A DNA stretch of 64,000 nt, taken from assembly GCF_002844575.1 (NCBI RefSeq), contig NZ_PIQO01000017.1:36970-100969 (forward strand), written 5' to 3'. Below are positions 14,089-23,200 of the stretch, one piece after another. Numbering within the stretch: the first letter of the stretch is position 1; each line of letters starts with the position of its first letter. The notes under the pieces are model-generated. The model was not told the DNA's origin, did not search any database, and saw only the letters and a list, made by a program, of their open reading frames with translations. The position numbers and the translations under genes were made by a program. The stretch comes from Heyndrickxia camelliae. GTDB taxonomy: Bacteria > Bacillota > Bacilli > Bacillales > Bacillaceae_C.

Positions 14089-15678
14089 ATGAACTACACA
14101 ATAAAAATCGCAAGAGAGACCCAAGAATTTGAGGGGATTTTTCGATTGAATTACGATACTTTTGTAGAAGAAATACCGCAGCACAGTGAAAATACGGAAA
14201 GAAAACTGATAGACCAGTTTCATGATGAAAACGAATATGTAATATGTAAAGAAGATGATGAAATTATTGGCATGATGGCTATTAGAGATATAAGACCGTT
14301 TTCATTAGATAAAAAACTTGGGAGAATTGAAAATCATTTGCAGCTCTCTTTTTCAAAACCCTGTGAAATTCGGTTATTATCTGTAAAGCCAAAATTCCGA
14401 AATGGTCGTGTTTTTGCTAGTATTACAGGAGCATTGATTCGCTACTGTCTATATAAGGGATATGATATTGCATTTATCTCGGGCACAACCAGGCAAACCA
14501 AACTTTATAAACATTTAGGATTTGAACCTTTTGCACAACTAGTTGGAAAAGATGATGCATTATTTCAACCAATGTATTTAACAAAAGAAATGTTTTATCA
14601 AAAAGAACATTTAAGAACCCTTTCCATGGTAAATTCCTTCCTACCAGGACCCGTTAGGGTGGAAGACCAAATTCAATCTATTTTTTTATCTCAGCCCGAT
14701 TGGCATCGGTCACAAGAACATAAGCAAACTGCTGAAAGTGTATTCTCTAAATTGAAACAACTGACAAATGCGAAGAATGTATCAGTTTTTACTGGGACCG
14801 GTACAGTTGCCAATGATGCTATCGCTGCACATCTCGCTTCATTAGGATCGAATGGATTGATTTTAATTAATGGAGAATTTGGAGAGAGGCTTGCAGATCA
14901 TGCTGATCGCTTTGGACTTCAATATGATAAGCTTGCTGTATCTTGGGGAAGTCCTTTTAACATAGAAGAAATAAAAAAGTTATGCAGGCTTAATCACTAC
15001 CATTGGATATGGTTTGTTCATTGTGAAACCTCAACAGGGATGATAAATAATTTTGATGCCATTCAAAAAGTTTGCGAGGAATTTTCCATAAAAATGTGTA
15101 TTGATGCTATTAGTTCGATAGGAGCAGTACCTATAAATTTTGAAAAGGCTTATATGGCATCGGGAGTATCAGGAAAAGCAATTGGCTCCATAACAGGTCT
15201 TTCCTTCGTACTCTTCAATGAGTTGGAAAAAAGTGTGAATAATGTACCTCGTTATCTTGATGTTAAGTATTATCAAGAATGTGATGGAATACCATTTACA
15301 CAAAATTCCTATCTATTTAAAGCATTGGATTTAGCATTGGATAAATTATTTGAACCTAATTTTTTTGATAAAAAGGTTTCGGTATTTTCTTATGTTTATG
15401 ATACTTTGAAAGCTCAAGGTTTTTCTTTCGTTGTCGAAAAGGAACTAACCTCTCCATGTGTAATGACCATTGCCTTCCCTAAAGATATCAATTCGATGGA
15501 TATAGGGTTGGACCTTTATTTAAATGGGTTTCAAGTCCATTTTCGCAATCGCTATTTAATCAAGAAAAATTGGATCCAAATTGCCTTTATGAGTGCTAAT
15601 GAAAGCATGGTTATTATCGATGGTCTTTTACATACTTTACAAAATCTATTTAAAGAAAAGACAAAAGTGGCTCCTTAA
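14089..15678 (+). CDS. Fusion of a GNAT/autoinducer-synthase-like domain with a class V aminotransferase
   Basis: The 529-aa protein has two parts. Residues 1 to about 178 look like a GNAT or acyl-homoserine-lactone-synthase-like acyltransferase, with EIRLLSVKPKFRNGRVFASI and then YKHLGFEPF. From about 184 (FLPGPVRVEDQI) to the end is a fold-type I, class V PLP enzyme, with the phosphate-binding FTGTGTVAND, the cofactor-ring Asp in CIDAISSIG and the probable Schiff-base lysine K363 in SGKAIGS. ATG 14089 follows GGGGGACGAAAAC at good spacing and is preferred over ATG 14074. Pairing with a PlsY-like enzyme suggests a modified lipid or acyl-amine product. The substrate is unknown and the function is inference. 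Confidence 0.65.
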   Translation: MNYTIKIARETQEFEGIFRLNYDTFVEEIPQHSENTERKLIDQFHDENEYVICKEDDEIIGMMAIRDIRPFSLDKKLGRIENHLQLSFSKPCEIRLLSVKPKFRNGRVFASITGALIRYCLYKGYDIAFISGTTRQTKLYKHLGFEPFAQLVGKDDALFQPMYLTKEMFYQKEHLRTLSMVNSFLPGPVRVEDQIQSIFLSQPDWHRSQEHKQTAESVFSKLKQLTNAKNVSVFTGTGTVANDAIAAHLASLGSNGLILINGEFGERLADHADRFGLQYDKLAVSWGSPFNIEEIKKLCRLNHYHWIWFVHCETSTGMINNFDAIQKVCEEFSIKMCIDAISSIGAVPINFEKAYMASGVSGKAIGSITGLSFVLFNELEKSVNNVPRYLDVKYYQECDGIPFTQNSYLFKALDLALDKLFEPNFFDKKVSVFSYVYDTLKAQGFSFVVEKELTSPCVMTIAFPKDINSMDIGLDLYLNGFQVHFRNRYLIKKNWIQIAFMSANESMVIIDGLLHTLQNLFKEKTKVAP

Positions 15679-15705
15679 ATAATGCTAGATTTTACTAAAA
15701 TCATA

Positions 15706-15735
15706 TTGAACAGTATTTTCTTCTTCAAGTATAAT
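15706..15735 (+). promoter_or_regulatory. SigA-type promoter of rnjB
   Basis: TTGAAC and TATAAT are 18 bases apart, about 50 bases before the rnjB start, in the gap after the aminotransferase fusion gene. Confidence 0.55.
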
Positions 15736-15783
15736 GGGTTTAACTGATTTAGGTCGGAAAAACAGCATTGGAGGAACAGGATT

Positions 15784-17451
15784 TTGAAAAAGAAAAATGA
15801 ATCAATTAAAATTATTCCCCTTGGAGGAGTAGGAGAGATCGGCAAAAACATGTATGTCTTCGAGGTAGATGAAGACATATTTGTTATAGATGCGGGCCTT
15901 ATGTATCCAGAGGATGAAATGCTTGGAATCGATATTGTAATTCCAGACATTACTTATTTAGAAGATAATAAAGAGCGTATAAAAGGTATATTTTTAACGC
16001 ATGGGCATGAAGATGCCATCGGGGCTTTGCCGTATTTATTATTGAAACTAAATGTTCCTGTTTATGGAACAATGTTAACGGTTGCTTTTGCAAAGGAAAA
16101 ACTAAAAGAAGTTCGTGTAAAAAAGGAAGTTCAATTCCAGATAATCAAAGCGAATACTGTTTTGCACTATGATACAGTTGATATCAGTTTTTTTAGAACA
16201 ACCCATAGCATACCTGGTTCTATCGGTATATGCATTCATACATCTGAGGGAAATATTGTTCATACAGGGGATTTTAAATTTGACCAAAGCGTATCTGATT
16301 TCTATCAATCCGATATTGCTGAAATGGCTAGAGTGGGAAGTGAAGGTGTACTTTGCTTGCTTTCTGATAGTACGGAAGCGGAACATCCAGGTTTAACAAC
16401 ATCTGAGAGGGTTATTGCTGGGGAAATGTCTAATGCATTTTATTCGGCAAAAGGACGAATTATTGTTGCCTGCTTTGCTTCTAACCTAATCCGTATTCAA
16501 CAAGTTTTTGATGCAGCATATGAAACGGGAAGGAAAATTGCCGTTGTTGGTAAAAGTTTAGAGAGTGTTTATGAAATTGCTGTATCTTTAGGTTTTTTAG
16601 ATATAAAATCAGAAAATTTAGTTATTCCTGTTTCCGAAATAAATCAATATTCTAAGGAAGAGCTAGTAATCTTGACCACCGGTAATCAAGGGGAGCCATT
16701 TTTAGTGTTGCAAAAAATGGCAAAACGCACCCATAAATTTATTAATATTCAAAAAGGGGATTCAGTCTTTATTACGGCCTCACCGTCCCCAGGGATGGAG
16801 TTAATCATGTCAAAAACGGTGGACATGCTTTATCGCGCTGGGGCAACAGTTTTATCGGACCGCCGAAAAGTTCATGTTACGGGACATGGGTGTCAGGAGG
16901 ATCTAAAGTTAATGCTCCATTTAATGAAACCTAAGTATTTCATTCCTGTACAAGGGGAGTATAGAATGTTGATTGCCCATTCAAGACTTGCCGAGCAAGT
17001 TGGAGTAGAAAGGGATCATATTTTTATACCCGATAAGGGGGAAGTGCTTGAATATAAGAATGGAAAAATGAGTGTTAGCGGAAAAGTGGCATCAGGGAAT
17101 GTTTTGATTGATGGAATTGGTGTCGGCGATGTTGGAAATATTGTTTTGCGTGACCGCAGATTACTATCACAAGACGGAATCTTAATTGTTGTAGTGACAC
17201 TAAGTAAGTATAAAAAAAGTATTGCTGCAGGACCGGAAATTATTTCGCGCGGTTTTGTATATGTCAGGGAATCTGAACAACTTATGAGTGATTCCACATC
17301 ATTAGTTCGAAATATAGTGGAAAAAAATATGGAGAAAGATGCATTTGATTGGTCGAGTATCAAACAAGATATTCGAGATCAATTAAATTATTTTCTATTT
17401 GAAAAAACAAAAAGAAGACCAATGATTCTTCCGATTATCATGGAAGTATAA
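15784..17451 (+). CDS. rnjB: Ribonuclease J2
   Basis: A 555-aa metallo-beta-lactamase/beta-CASP ribonuclease, partner of RNase J1 in mRNA decay and rRNA processing. The metal motif reads THGHEDAIG (H73, H75, D77), where the second His of a full HxHxDH is Ala. J2 proteins are known for degenerate active sites, which supports J2 rather than J1. Later motifs include HTGDFKFDQS, the beta-CASP LLSDST and HVTGHG. The start is TTG after a GGAGG site. It occupies the B. subtilis position between dapA and tepA. Confidence 0.92.
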   Translation: MKKKNESIKIIPLGGVGEIGKNMYVFEVDEDIFVIDAGLMYPEDEMLGIDIVIPDITYLEDNKERIKGIFLTHGHEDAIGALPYLLLKLNVPVYGTMLTVAFAKEKLKEVRVKKEVQFQIIKANTVLHYDTVDISFFRTTHSIPGSIGICIHTSEGNIVHTGDFKFDQSVSDFYQSDIAEMARVGSEGVLCLLSDSTEAEHPGLTTSERVIAGEMSNAFYSAKGRIIVACFASNLIRIQQVFDAAYETGRKIAVVGKSLESVYEIAVSLGFLDIKSENLVIPVSEINQYSKEELVILTTGNQGEPFLVLQKMAKRTHKFINIQKGDSVFITASPSPGMELIMSKTVDMLYRAGATVLSDRRKVHVTGHGCQEDLKLMLHLMKPKYFIPVQGEYRMLIAHSRLAEQVGVERDHIFIPDKGEVLEYKNGKMSVSGKVASGNVLIDGIGVGDVGNIVLRDRRLLSQDGILIVVVTLSKYKKSIAAGPEIISRGFVYVRESEQLMSDSTSLVRNIVEKNMEKDAFDWSSIKQDIRDQLNYFLFEKTKRRPMILPIIMEV

Positions 17452-17465
17452 ATAGGGAATCTACA

Positions 17466-17496
17466 AACACCGAACCATTAATGGTCGGTGTTTTTT
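17466..17496 (+). terminator. Terminator after rnjB
   Basis: AACACCG pairs with CGGTGTT and the inner ACCATT with AATGGT, with one bulged A; six T follow. Confidence 0.85.
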
Positions 17497-17564
17497 GAAT
17501 GAAAACGGTAGTTGGAGCCGATAATAGATTTTATAGAAGAAAACACAGTTAAAGGAGTATACAA

Positions 17565-18317
17565 ATGACAAATGATTTTCGCATGGAACAGCCAGAGCCG
17601 GAAAAAGAACAAGGGGATAAGGATGTAAAGTCAAATATTGTAGAGAAAATCCAACAGCTTGGACAAACGAACGTTCCACAGCTTCCACAGGATAGTAATA
17701 TCCATTGTTTAACAATCGTTGGCCAAATTGAAGGTCACATGCAACTGCCTCCACAAAATAAAACGACGAAGTATGAACATATTATTCCGCAGCTGGTTGC
17801 AATAGAGCAAAATACGAAAATAGAAGGCTTAATTATTATTTTGAACACAGTTGGTGGTGATGTAGAAGCAGGATTAGCCATCTCTGAAATGATTGCTTCA
17901 TTATCTAAACCAACTGTTTCCATCGTATTAGGTGGAGGTCATTCAATCGGTGTACCAATTGCTGTTTCAACAGATTATTCTTTTATTGCAGAAACAGCAA
18001 CGATGACAATTCATCCAGTCAGATTAACAGGTCTTGTTATTGGTGTTCCGCAGACATTTGAATATCTGGATAAAATGCAAGAACGTGTGATTAAATTCGT
18101 AATGAGACATTCAAATGTAAAGGAAGAGGTATTTAAGGATCTTATGTTTGCCAAAGGAAATTTAACTCGGGATATTGGTACGAATGTGGTTGGGGAGGAA
18201 GCTGTAAAATATGGTTTAATTAATGAAGTAGGCGGTATTGGTCATGCCTTAAAAAAATTAAATCAATTAATTGAAAGCAGAAGAGCAAATAAGCAGCATG
18301 AGGGGTTCATACAATGA
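17565..18317 (+). CDS. tepA: ClpP-like translocation-enhancing serine protease
   Basis: This 250-aa protein is of the ClpP/crotonase fold, with the catalytic Ser127 in GGGHSIG and His150 in [24 protein letters not shown] forms the oxyanion region. The N-terminal 45 residues are a charged linker. B. subtilis TepA (YmfB) was linked to protein export, and its protease role is only partly known. It overlaps the next small gene by 4 bases (ATGA) and precedes spoIIIE, as in B. subtilis. Confidence 0.9.
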   Translation: MTNDFRMEQPEPEKEQGDKDVKSNIVEKIQQLGQTNVPQLPQDSNIHCLTIVGQIEGHMQLPPQNKTTKYEHIIPQLVAIEQNTKIEGLIIILNTVGGDVEAGLAISEMIASLSKPTVSIVLGGGHSIGVPIAVSTDYSFIAETATMTIHPVRLTGLVIGVPQTFEYLDKMQERVIKFVMRHSNVKEEVFKDLMFAKGNLTRDIGTNVVGEEAVKYGLINEVGGIGHALKKLNQLIESRRANKQHEGFIQ

Positions 18318-18520
18318 TACTTTATACAACGGTACCACAGGAATTAATTTTCCCGACTGAAGCTTCTGCATATGGCAAGCAAGAAATAATTACTTATAAT
18401 GGCATCCCCATGATGGTGGAAAAAGTAGAGGAAGGAAAGCGGATTATTCGAATATTAAGCACGAATCCCGCAGATTATATGGAACAAAGTATTATGCCAG
18501 GACAAATTATTTCCGGTTAA
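18314..18520 (+). CDS. ylzJ: YlzJ-like small protein
   Basis: A 68-aa protein matching the small YlzJ family that always follows tepA in Bacillus. The function is unknown. The ATG overlaps the tepA stop codon (ATGA), so translation is coupled. It is predicted beta-rich with no membrane segment. Confidence 0.8.
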   Translation: MILYTTVPQELIFPTEASAYGKQEIITYNGIPMMVEKVEEGKRIIRILSTNPADYMEQSIMPGQIISG

Positions 18521-18579
18521 TATTAACGTAAGGTAAATACCTTAATAAAGATGGTTATGATATAATGAAAAAAAAGGAG

Positions 18580-18608
18580 AAGCAGCCTTATTATGGCTGC
18601 TTTCTTAT
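18580..18608 (+). terminator. Weak terminator-like hairpin before spoIIIE
   Basis: AAGCAGCC and GGCTGCTT form an 8-bp stem with a 7-base loop, followed by a short T-rich tract only 20 bases before the spoIIIE start. A 16-bp palindrome (TAAGGTA-AA-TACCTTA, 18529-18544) lies just upstream. Confidence 0.5.
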
Positions 18609-18628
18609 ATATTAAGTAGGGTGATGTA

Positions 18629-20938
18629 ATGGCTAAGACAAAAAAAAGGACGCGAAAGGAAAAACAAATAAAATCGAATATAAGGTTCGAATTGACAGGA
18701 ATGATTTTAATTGCATTGAGCATTATATCGATCATCAAATTAGGTGCTGTTGGCAAAGCGCTCGTTTTTTTCTATCGCTTTTTTCTTGGTGAGTGGTACA
18801 TAATTGCGTTAGTAGGAATGATATGGCTAGCAGGATATTTCATCATAAAAAGAAATATACCTTTATTTTTTACGAGAAGGCTGGTCGGAATTTATTTAAT
18901 TGTCATGAGCCTATTGCTGTTAAGTCACGTTAAACTTTTTGAGCTAATTTCTCAGGAAGGAAAACTTGTAAATGCTAGTGTTGTCACCAATACATGGGAA
19001 TTATTTTGGCAAGAAGTCAAAGGTGAGTCGTCCACACCGGATTTAGGCGGAGGTATGATCGGTGCCGTTCTTTTTGCAGTATCTCACTTTTTATTTGATT
19101 CACTTGGTACGAAAATATTATCCATTGTTCTCATATTAATTGGATTTGTATTAGTAACAGGCAAGTCATTAGGACCATTTTTCGAAAAAGTGGGCAATAA
19201 ACTTGGAGAATTCATAAAAGGTCAATGGAAGTCTTCAAAAATGGATCTTGAAACCTGGCGTAATAATCGAAAAGAGAAGAAGGAGCAAAGACAATTAACG
19301 GAGAGCATTGAACCTGCCGAGATTCCGATTAAAGATTCCAATGTTGAACATAAGAAAGAACCAACACCTATTATCTCTAGTTTTACAGAAAGAGCATATA
19401 CTCCGGACGAAATGGATAATGAGCGAAAACAAGAATTCCAAGAAGCATCAGAAGGAGAACCAATGGAAGACGATTTGCCTCCCAATATTAGCTTTTCAGA
19501 GGTCGAAAATGAAGACTATCAGCTGCCTCCTATTACATTGTTAAAACGACCTAAGGCAACAGATCAAAGCAGTGAGTATGAATTAATTCATGCGAATGCG
19601 GCAAAATTAGAACGAACGTTTAATAGTTTTGGCGTAAAAGCACATGTTACCCAGGTTCATTTAGGACCAGCCGTAACAAAGTATGAAATTCATCCGGATA
19701 TTGGCGTGAAGGTAAGCAAAATTGTCAGTCTTAGTGATGATCTCGCGTTAGCACTTGCCGCTAAAGATATTCGAATGGAAGCGCCAATTCCTGGGAAATC
19801 GGCAATTGGAATCGAAGTACCTAATTCAGAAGTTGCAATGGTTTCGTTACGAGAGGTGTTAGAATCTAAGGGAAATGATCACCCAGAGGCAAAGTTACAA
19901 ATTGCTTTAGGAAGAGATATTACAGGTGAAGCGGTTTTAGCTGAGTTAAATAAAATGCCGCATTTACTTGTTGCCGGTGCTACCGGAAGTGGAAAGAGTG
20001 TATGTATTAATGGGATCATAACTAGTATTTTGATGAGAGCTAAACCGCATGAGGTAAAACTCATGATGATTGACCCTAAAATGGTAGAACTCAATGTCTA
20101 TAATGGTGTTCCACATCTTCTTGCTCCGGTTGTGACAAATGCTAAAAAGGCTTCTCAGGCGCTAAAAAAAGTAGTAAGTGAGATGGAGAGAAGATATGAG
20201 TTATTTTCTCATAGTGGAACACGTAATATTGAAGGTTATAATGAACATGTTAAGCGCGACAATCTGGAAACGGGAACCAAACAGCCATTATTGCCTTATA
20301 TTGTTGTAATTGTGGACGAGCTTGCAGACTTAATGATGGTTGCCTCAAGTGATGTAGAGGATTCCATTACAAGATTAGCACAAATGGCACGTGCTGCCGG
20401 TATTCATTTAATTATTGCCACTCAACGTCCATCCGTTGATGTTATAACTGGTGTAATTAAGGCAAATATACCATCACGCATCGCCTTTGCTGTTTCTTCT
20501 GCAACAGACTCTAGAACAATTCTAGATATGGGAGGGGCTGAAAAACTGTTAGGACGCGGGGATATGTTATTTCTGCCAGTCGGTGCTTCTAAACCAATAC
20601 GTGTACAAGGTGCCTTTCTTTCTGATGAGGAAGTGGAGGATATAGTAGAGTTTGTTATTTCCCAACAAAAAGCTCAGTATCAAGAGGACATGATTCCAGA
20701 TGACATACCTGAAGTTTCCGAGGAAGTAGATGATGAATTATATGACGATGCCGTGCAATTAATAGCTGAAATGCAGACAGCATCGGTTTCAATGCTCCAA
20801 CGTCGCTTTAGAATTGGATATACACGTGCAGCAAGATTAATAGATGAAATGGAAAACAGGGGTGTGGTAGGCCCATATGAAGGTAGTAAACCGAGAGCTG
20901 TTTTAATTCCAAAACCTACAGAAGAACAATCATCTTAA
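18629..20938 (+). CDS. spoIIIE: DNA translocase SpoIIIE
   Basis: A 769-aa FtsK/SpoIIIE ATPase that pumps the chromosome into the forespore through the division septum. Four N-terminal membrane segments lie within about residues 20-190, followed by an acidic linker (about 210-310). The motor has Walker A GATGSGKS at about 450-457 and Walker [14 protein letters not shown]-terminal gamma domain (about 700-762) with a winged helix ([22 protein letters not shown]) reads SRS sequences. Length is normal for the family. The gene is read from GTAGGGTGATG, and a large terminator follows. Confidence 0.95.
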   Translation: MAKTKKRTRKEKQIKSNIRFELTGMILIALSIISIIKLGAVGKALVFFYRFFLGEWYIIALVGMIWLAGYFIIKRNIPLFFTRRLVGIYLIVMSLLLLSHVKLFELISQEGKLVNASVVTNTWELFWQEVKGESSTPDLGGGMIGAVLFAVSHFLFDSLGTKILSIVLILIGFVLVTGKSLGPFFEKVGNKLGEFIKGQWKSSKMDLETWRNNRKEKKEQRQLTESIEPAEIPIKDSNVEHKKEPTPIISSFTERAYTPDEMDNERKQEFQEASEGEPMEDDLPPNISFSEVENEDYQLPPITLLKRPKATDQSSEYELIHANAAKLERTFNSFGVKAHVTQVHLGPAVTKYEIHPDIGVKVSKIVSLSDDLALALAAKDIRMEAPIPGKSAIGIEVPNSEVAMVSLREVLESKGNDHPEAKLQIALGRDITGEAVLAELNKMPHLLVAGATGSGKSVCINGIITSILMRAKPHEVKLMMIDPKMVELNVYNGVPHLLAPVVTNAKKASQALKKVVSEMERRYELFSHSGTRNIEGYNEHVKRDNLETGTKQPLLPYIVVIVDELADLMMVASSDVEDSITRLAQMARAAGIHLIIATQRPSVDVITGVIKANIPSRIAFAVSSATDSRTILDMGGAEKLLGRGDMLFLPVGASKPIRVQGAFLSDEEVEDIVEFVISQQKAQYQEDMIPDDIPEVSEEVDDELYDDAVQLIAEMQTASVSMLQRRFRIGYTRAARLIDEMENRGVVGPYEGSKPRAVLIPKPTEEQSS

Positions 20939-20954
20939 TGTGATTCTAGCTTAG

Positions 20955-21017
20955 AAAAGTCGTTTTTCTTAATACCCTGTTTCTTATAGGGCTTAATTAG
21001 GAAGAACGGCTTTTTTA
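20955..21017 (+). terminator. Large terminator after spoIIIE
   Basis: AAAAGTCGTTTTTCTTAAT pairs with ATTAGGAAGAACGGCTTTT through a few G-T pairs, and CCCT pairs with AGGG inside; six T follow. Confidence 0.85.
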
Positions 21018-21146
21018 TTAATTTTTAATTCATAATATTCTTTATCTATTGAATGTTTCTACTTCGTTATTTTTCGACAAAATTTTAAATTTATATTTAT
21101 TAACACAATAAAAAATGATATAGTAATTTCGATTAGTAGAAATAAT

Positions 21147-21164
21147 ACATCAGAGGTCTGATGT
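21147..21164 (+). promoter_or_regulatory. Palindromic operator in front of the GntR regulator gene
   Basis: ACATCAGA-GG-TCTGATGT is a perfect 8+8 inverted repeat, the size and form of GntR-family sites, 30 bases before the regulator start. A related half-conserved copy lies at 23146, before the ABC genes. Confidence 0.65.
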
Positions 21165-21194
21165 CTTAAGAATGTTTGGTGGTGGTTTCTTCAA

Positions 21195-21920
21195 ATGTCA
21201 GTCAAAGCAGATAATCGTCATTTGTATCTTCAGGTCATTGATCACTTGAAAAATGATATTGAAAATGGCGTATATAAGGAAAAAGAAAAGCTTCCTTCAG
21301 AATTCGATTTGGCAAAGGAACTTGGGGTCAGTCGGGCAACATTACGAGAGGCTTTACGCATACTGGAAGAAGAAAACGTTATCACCAGGAGACATGGTGT
21401 AGGAACGTTTGTTAATGCCAGACCTTTATTTTCTTCTGGAATTGAACAGCTTAACAGTGTAACCAATATGATTTGTCAGGCTGGAATGGAACCTGGGACA
21501 ATTTTCTTAAGTACAACAACTCAAGGACCAACAGAGGAAGATATCAAACGTCTATCTTGTCAAAAGGAAGAGGAACTTGCTGTTATTGAGCGAGTGCGTA
21601 CTGCAAATGGGGAGCCAGTTGTCTATTGTATTGATAAAATTCCGGCACAACTATTCCCGTGGAATTTTTCGAATAGAGATGGATCGATATTTGAAACGCT
21701 AGAGACATATAGTAAAAAAAGAATCTCGTATGCTATTACAAATATCGAGCCAATCGGATATCATGAGAAAATTTCACCTATATTAGAATGTGATCCGGAA
21801 ACGGCCCTACTAGTTTTAAAGCAGCTTCATTATGATGAAGAAGACCAGCCGATATTGTACTCTGTGAATTATTTTAAAGCAGATAAATTTAGTTTTCATG
21901 TATTGAGAAAGAGAATTTAA
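21195..21920 (+). CDS. nupR: GntR/HutC-family repressor (NupR/YmfC-type)
   Basis: A 241-aa regulator with an N-terminal winged helix (about residues 10-75, [27 protein letters not shown]) and a C-terminal UTRA effector domain of the HutC type (about 95-238). The homolog by position in B. subtilis, YmfC, is to my recollection NupR, repressor of the guanosine importer nupNOPQ. Here the gene stands directly upstream of such a transporter, which supports the same role. The perfect palindrome at 21147 suggests autoregulation. The effector is probably a nucleoside or derivative and is unverified. Confidence 0.8.
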   Translation: MSVKADNRHLYLQVIDHLKNDIENGVYKEKEKLPSEFDLAKELGVSRATLREALRILEEENVITRRHGVGTFVNARPLFSSGIEQLNSVTNMICQAGMEPGTIFLSTTTQGPTEEDIKRLSCQKEEELAVIERVRTANGEPVVYCIDKIPAQLFPWNFSNRDGSIFETLETYSKKRISYAITNIEPIGYHEKISPILECDPETALLVLKQLHYDEEDQPILYSVNYFKADKFSFHVLRKRI

Positions 21921-21970
21921 GTTTATGTGCTAAATATTTCTACTAAATCATGATTATAGGAGGAACAAAG

Positions 21971-23050
21971 GTGAAAAAGCGTAAAATTGGTTTAGCTCTA
22001 TCACTAGTACTAGCTGCTGGAACACTTTTAGGTGCTTGTGGTACAAGTACAAGCACAAAGGATGATGGCAAGTCAAATGGTGGAAAGAGTAAATTTACTG
22101 TCGCGATGGTAACAGATGTTGGAGGAATTGATGATAAGTCATTCAACCAATCCGCATGGGAAGGTTTACAAAAGTTTGGAGCGGATAATGGACTCCAAAA
22201 GGGGACAAATGGATACAACTATTTACAATCACAAAGCCCAGCTGACTACACAACGAATTTAAATACAGCTGTTAGAAATAATTTTAAATTAATTTATGGA
22301 ATTGGATATAACCTCCAAAAGGATATTGAAACAATTGCAGGACAACGTCCGAAGAGTAATTTTGCTATTGTTGATAGTGTTATCACTGGTAAAAAGAATG
22401 TTGCAAGTATTACGTTTAAAGAGCAAGAAGGATCTTTCCTTGTGGGTGTAGTTGCAGGCTTAACGACAAAAACAAATAAAGTTGGTTTTGTTGGTGGAAC
22501 AGATAGTGACTTAATTAATAAGTTTGCTGCAGGTTTCCAAGCGGGAGTTAAAGCGGTTAATCCAAAAGCAAAACTAGATATACAATTTGCCGGTGCATTC
22601 GATAAAGCTGATAAAGGACAGTCCATGGCAGCTGCAATGTACCAATCTGGTGCGGATATTATATATCATGCTGCAGGTGCTACAGGTAATGGAGTTTTCA
22701 CAGAGGCAAAAAATATAAAGCAAAAAGATCCTAATAAAAATGTTTGGGTAATCGGGGTAGACCGTGACCAAAATGATGAGGGTAAAGTTACTGTAAAAGG
22801 AAAAGAGTACAATGTAACCTTAACTTCCATGGTAAAGAGAGTGGATTTAGCAGTAGAAGACTTATCTAAAAAAGCAATGGAAGGGAAATTTCCTGGTGGA
22901 CAACAAATTGAATATGGTCTAAAGGAAAATGCAATCGGAATCGCTCCATCTCAAGAAAATGTTTCAAAAGATGTTTTAAAAGCAGTGGATGAATGGAAAC
23001 AAAAAATTATCAATGGGGAAGTTGACATTCCATTGAAACCAACTAAGTAA
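21971..23050 (+). CDS. nupN: BMP-family nucleoside-binding lipoprotein
   Basis: A 359-aa substrate-binding lipoprotein. A basic start, a hydrophobic stretch and the lipobox LLGAC (Cys near residue 22) show a signal peptidase II substrate anchored outside the membrane. The mature protein is of the Bmp/Med family (PF02608), with [16 protein letters not shown] and [18 protein letters not shown]. The start is GTG 21971 after AGGAGGAACAAAG; an upstream in-frame ATG at 21950 lies before this ribosome site and is rejected. It delivers nucleosides to the ABC transporter encoded next. Confidence 0.88.
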   Translation: MKKRKIGLALSLVLAAGTLLGACGTSTSTKDDGKSNGGKSKFTVAMVTDVGGIDDKSFNQSAWEGLQKFGADNGLQKGTNGYNYLQSQSPADYTTNLNTAVRNNFKLIYGIGYNLQKDIETIAGQRPKSNFAIVDSVITGKKNVASITFKEQEGSFLVGVVAGLTTKTNKVGFVGGTDSDLINKFAAGFQAGVKAVNPKAKLDIQFAGAFDKADKGQSMAAAMYQSGADIIYHAAGATGNGVFTEAKNIKQKDPNKNVWVIGVDRDQNDEGKVTVKGKEYNVTLTSMVKRVDLAVEDLSKKAMEGKFPGGQQIEYGLKENAIGIAPSQENVSKDVLKAVDEWKQKIINGEVDIPLKPTK

Positions 23051-23057
23051 TGGTTAA

Positions 23058-23079
23058 GGGATTGGCATTTGCCAATCCC
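23058..23079 (+). terminator. Hairpin after the lipoprotein gene
   Basis: GGGATTGGC and GCCAATCCC form a 9-bp GC-containing stem directly after the stop. No T-run follows, so it may act as an mRNA 3' protector that keeps the lipoprotein message more abundant than the ABC genes. Confidence 0.5.
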
Positions 23080-23090
23080 AATAAAAATGT

Positions 23091-23135
23091 TAACGGAAAA
23101 GCAGAAGAAAATTTTACTTTTCCGTTAGGATTTTT
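23091..23135 (+). terminator. Terminator-like hairpin between lipoprotein and ABC genes
   Basis: TAACGGAAAAG pairs perfectly with CTTTTCCGTTA (11 bp) across 15 bases, followed by GGATTTTT. It could cause partial termination before the ABC genes. Confidence 0.6.
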
Positions 23136-23145
23136 AACCTTCCTA

Positions 23146-23162
23146 ATGTCAGACCTCTAACC
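23146..23162 (+). promoter_or_regulatory. Second candidate GntR operator, before the ABC genes
   Basis: TCAGACCTCTAA matches the TCAGA-NN-TCTGA core of the site at 21147 with the two central bases in the other orientation and one changed base. Its position 40-50 bases before nupO suggests a separately regulated promoter here. Confidence 0.5.
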
Positions 23163-23200
23163 AATTCATAAGGGGAAAAAGATTTTTTAACAAGGAGTAG

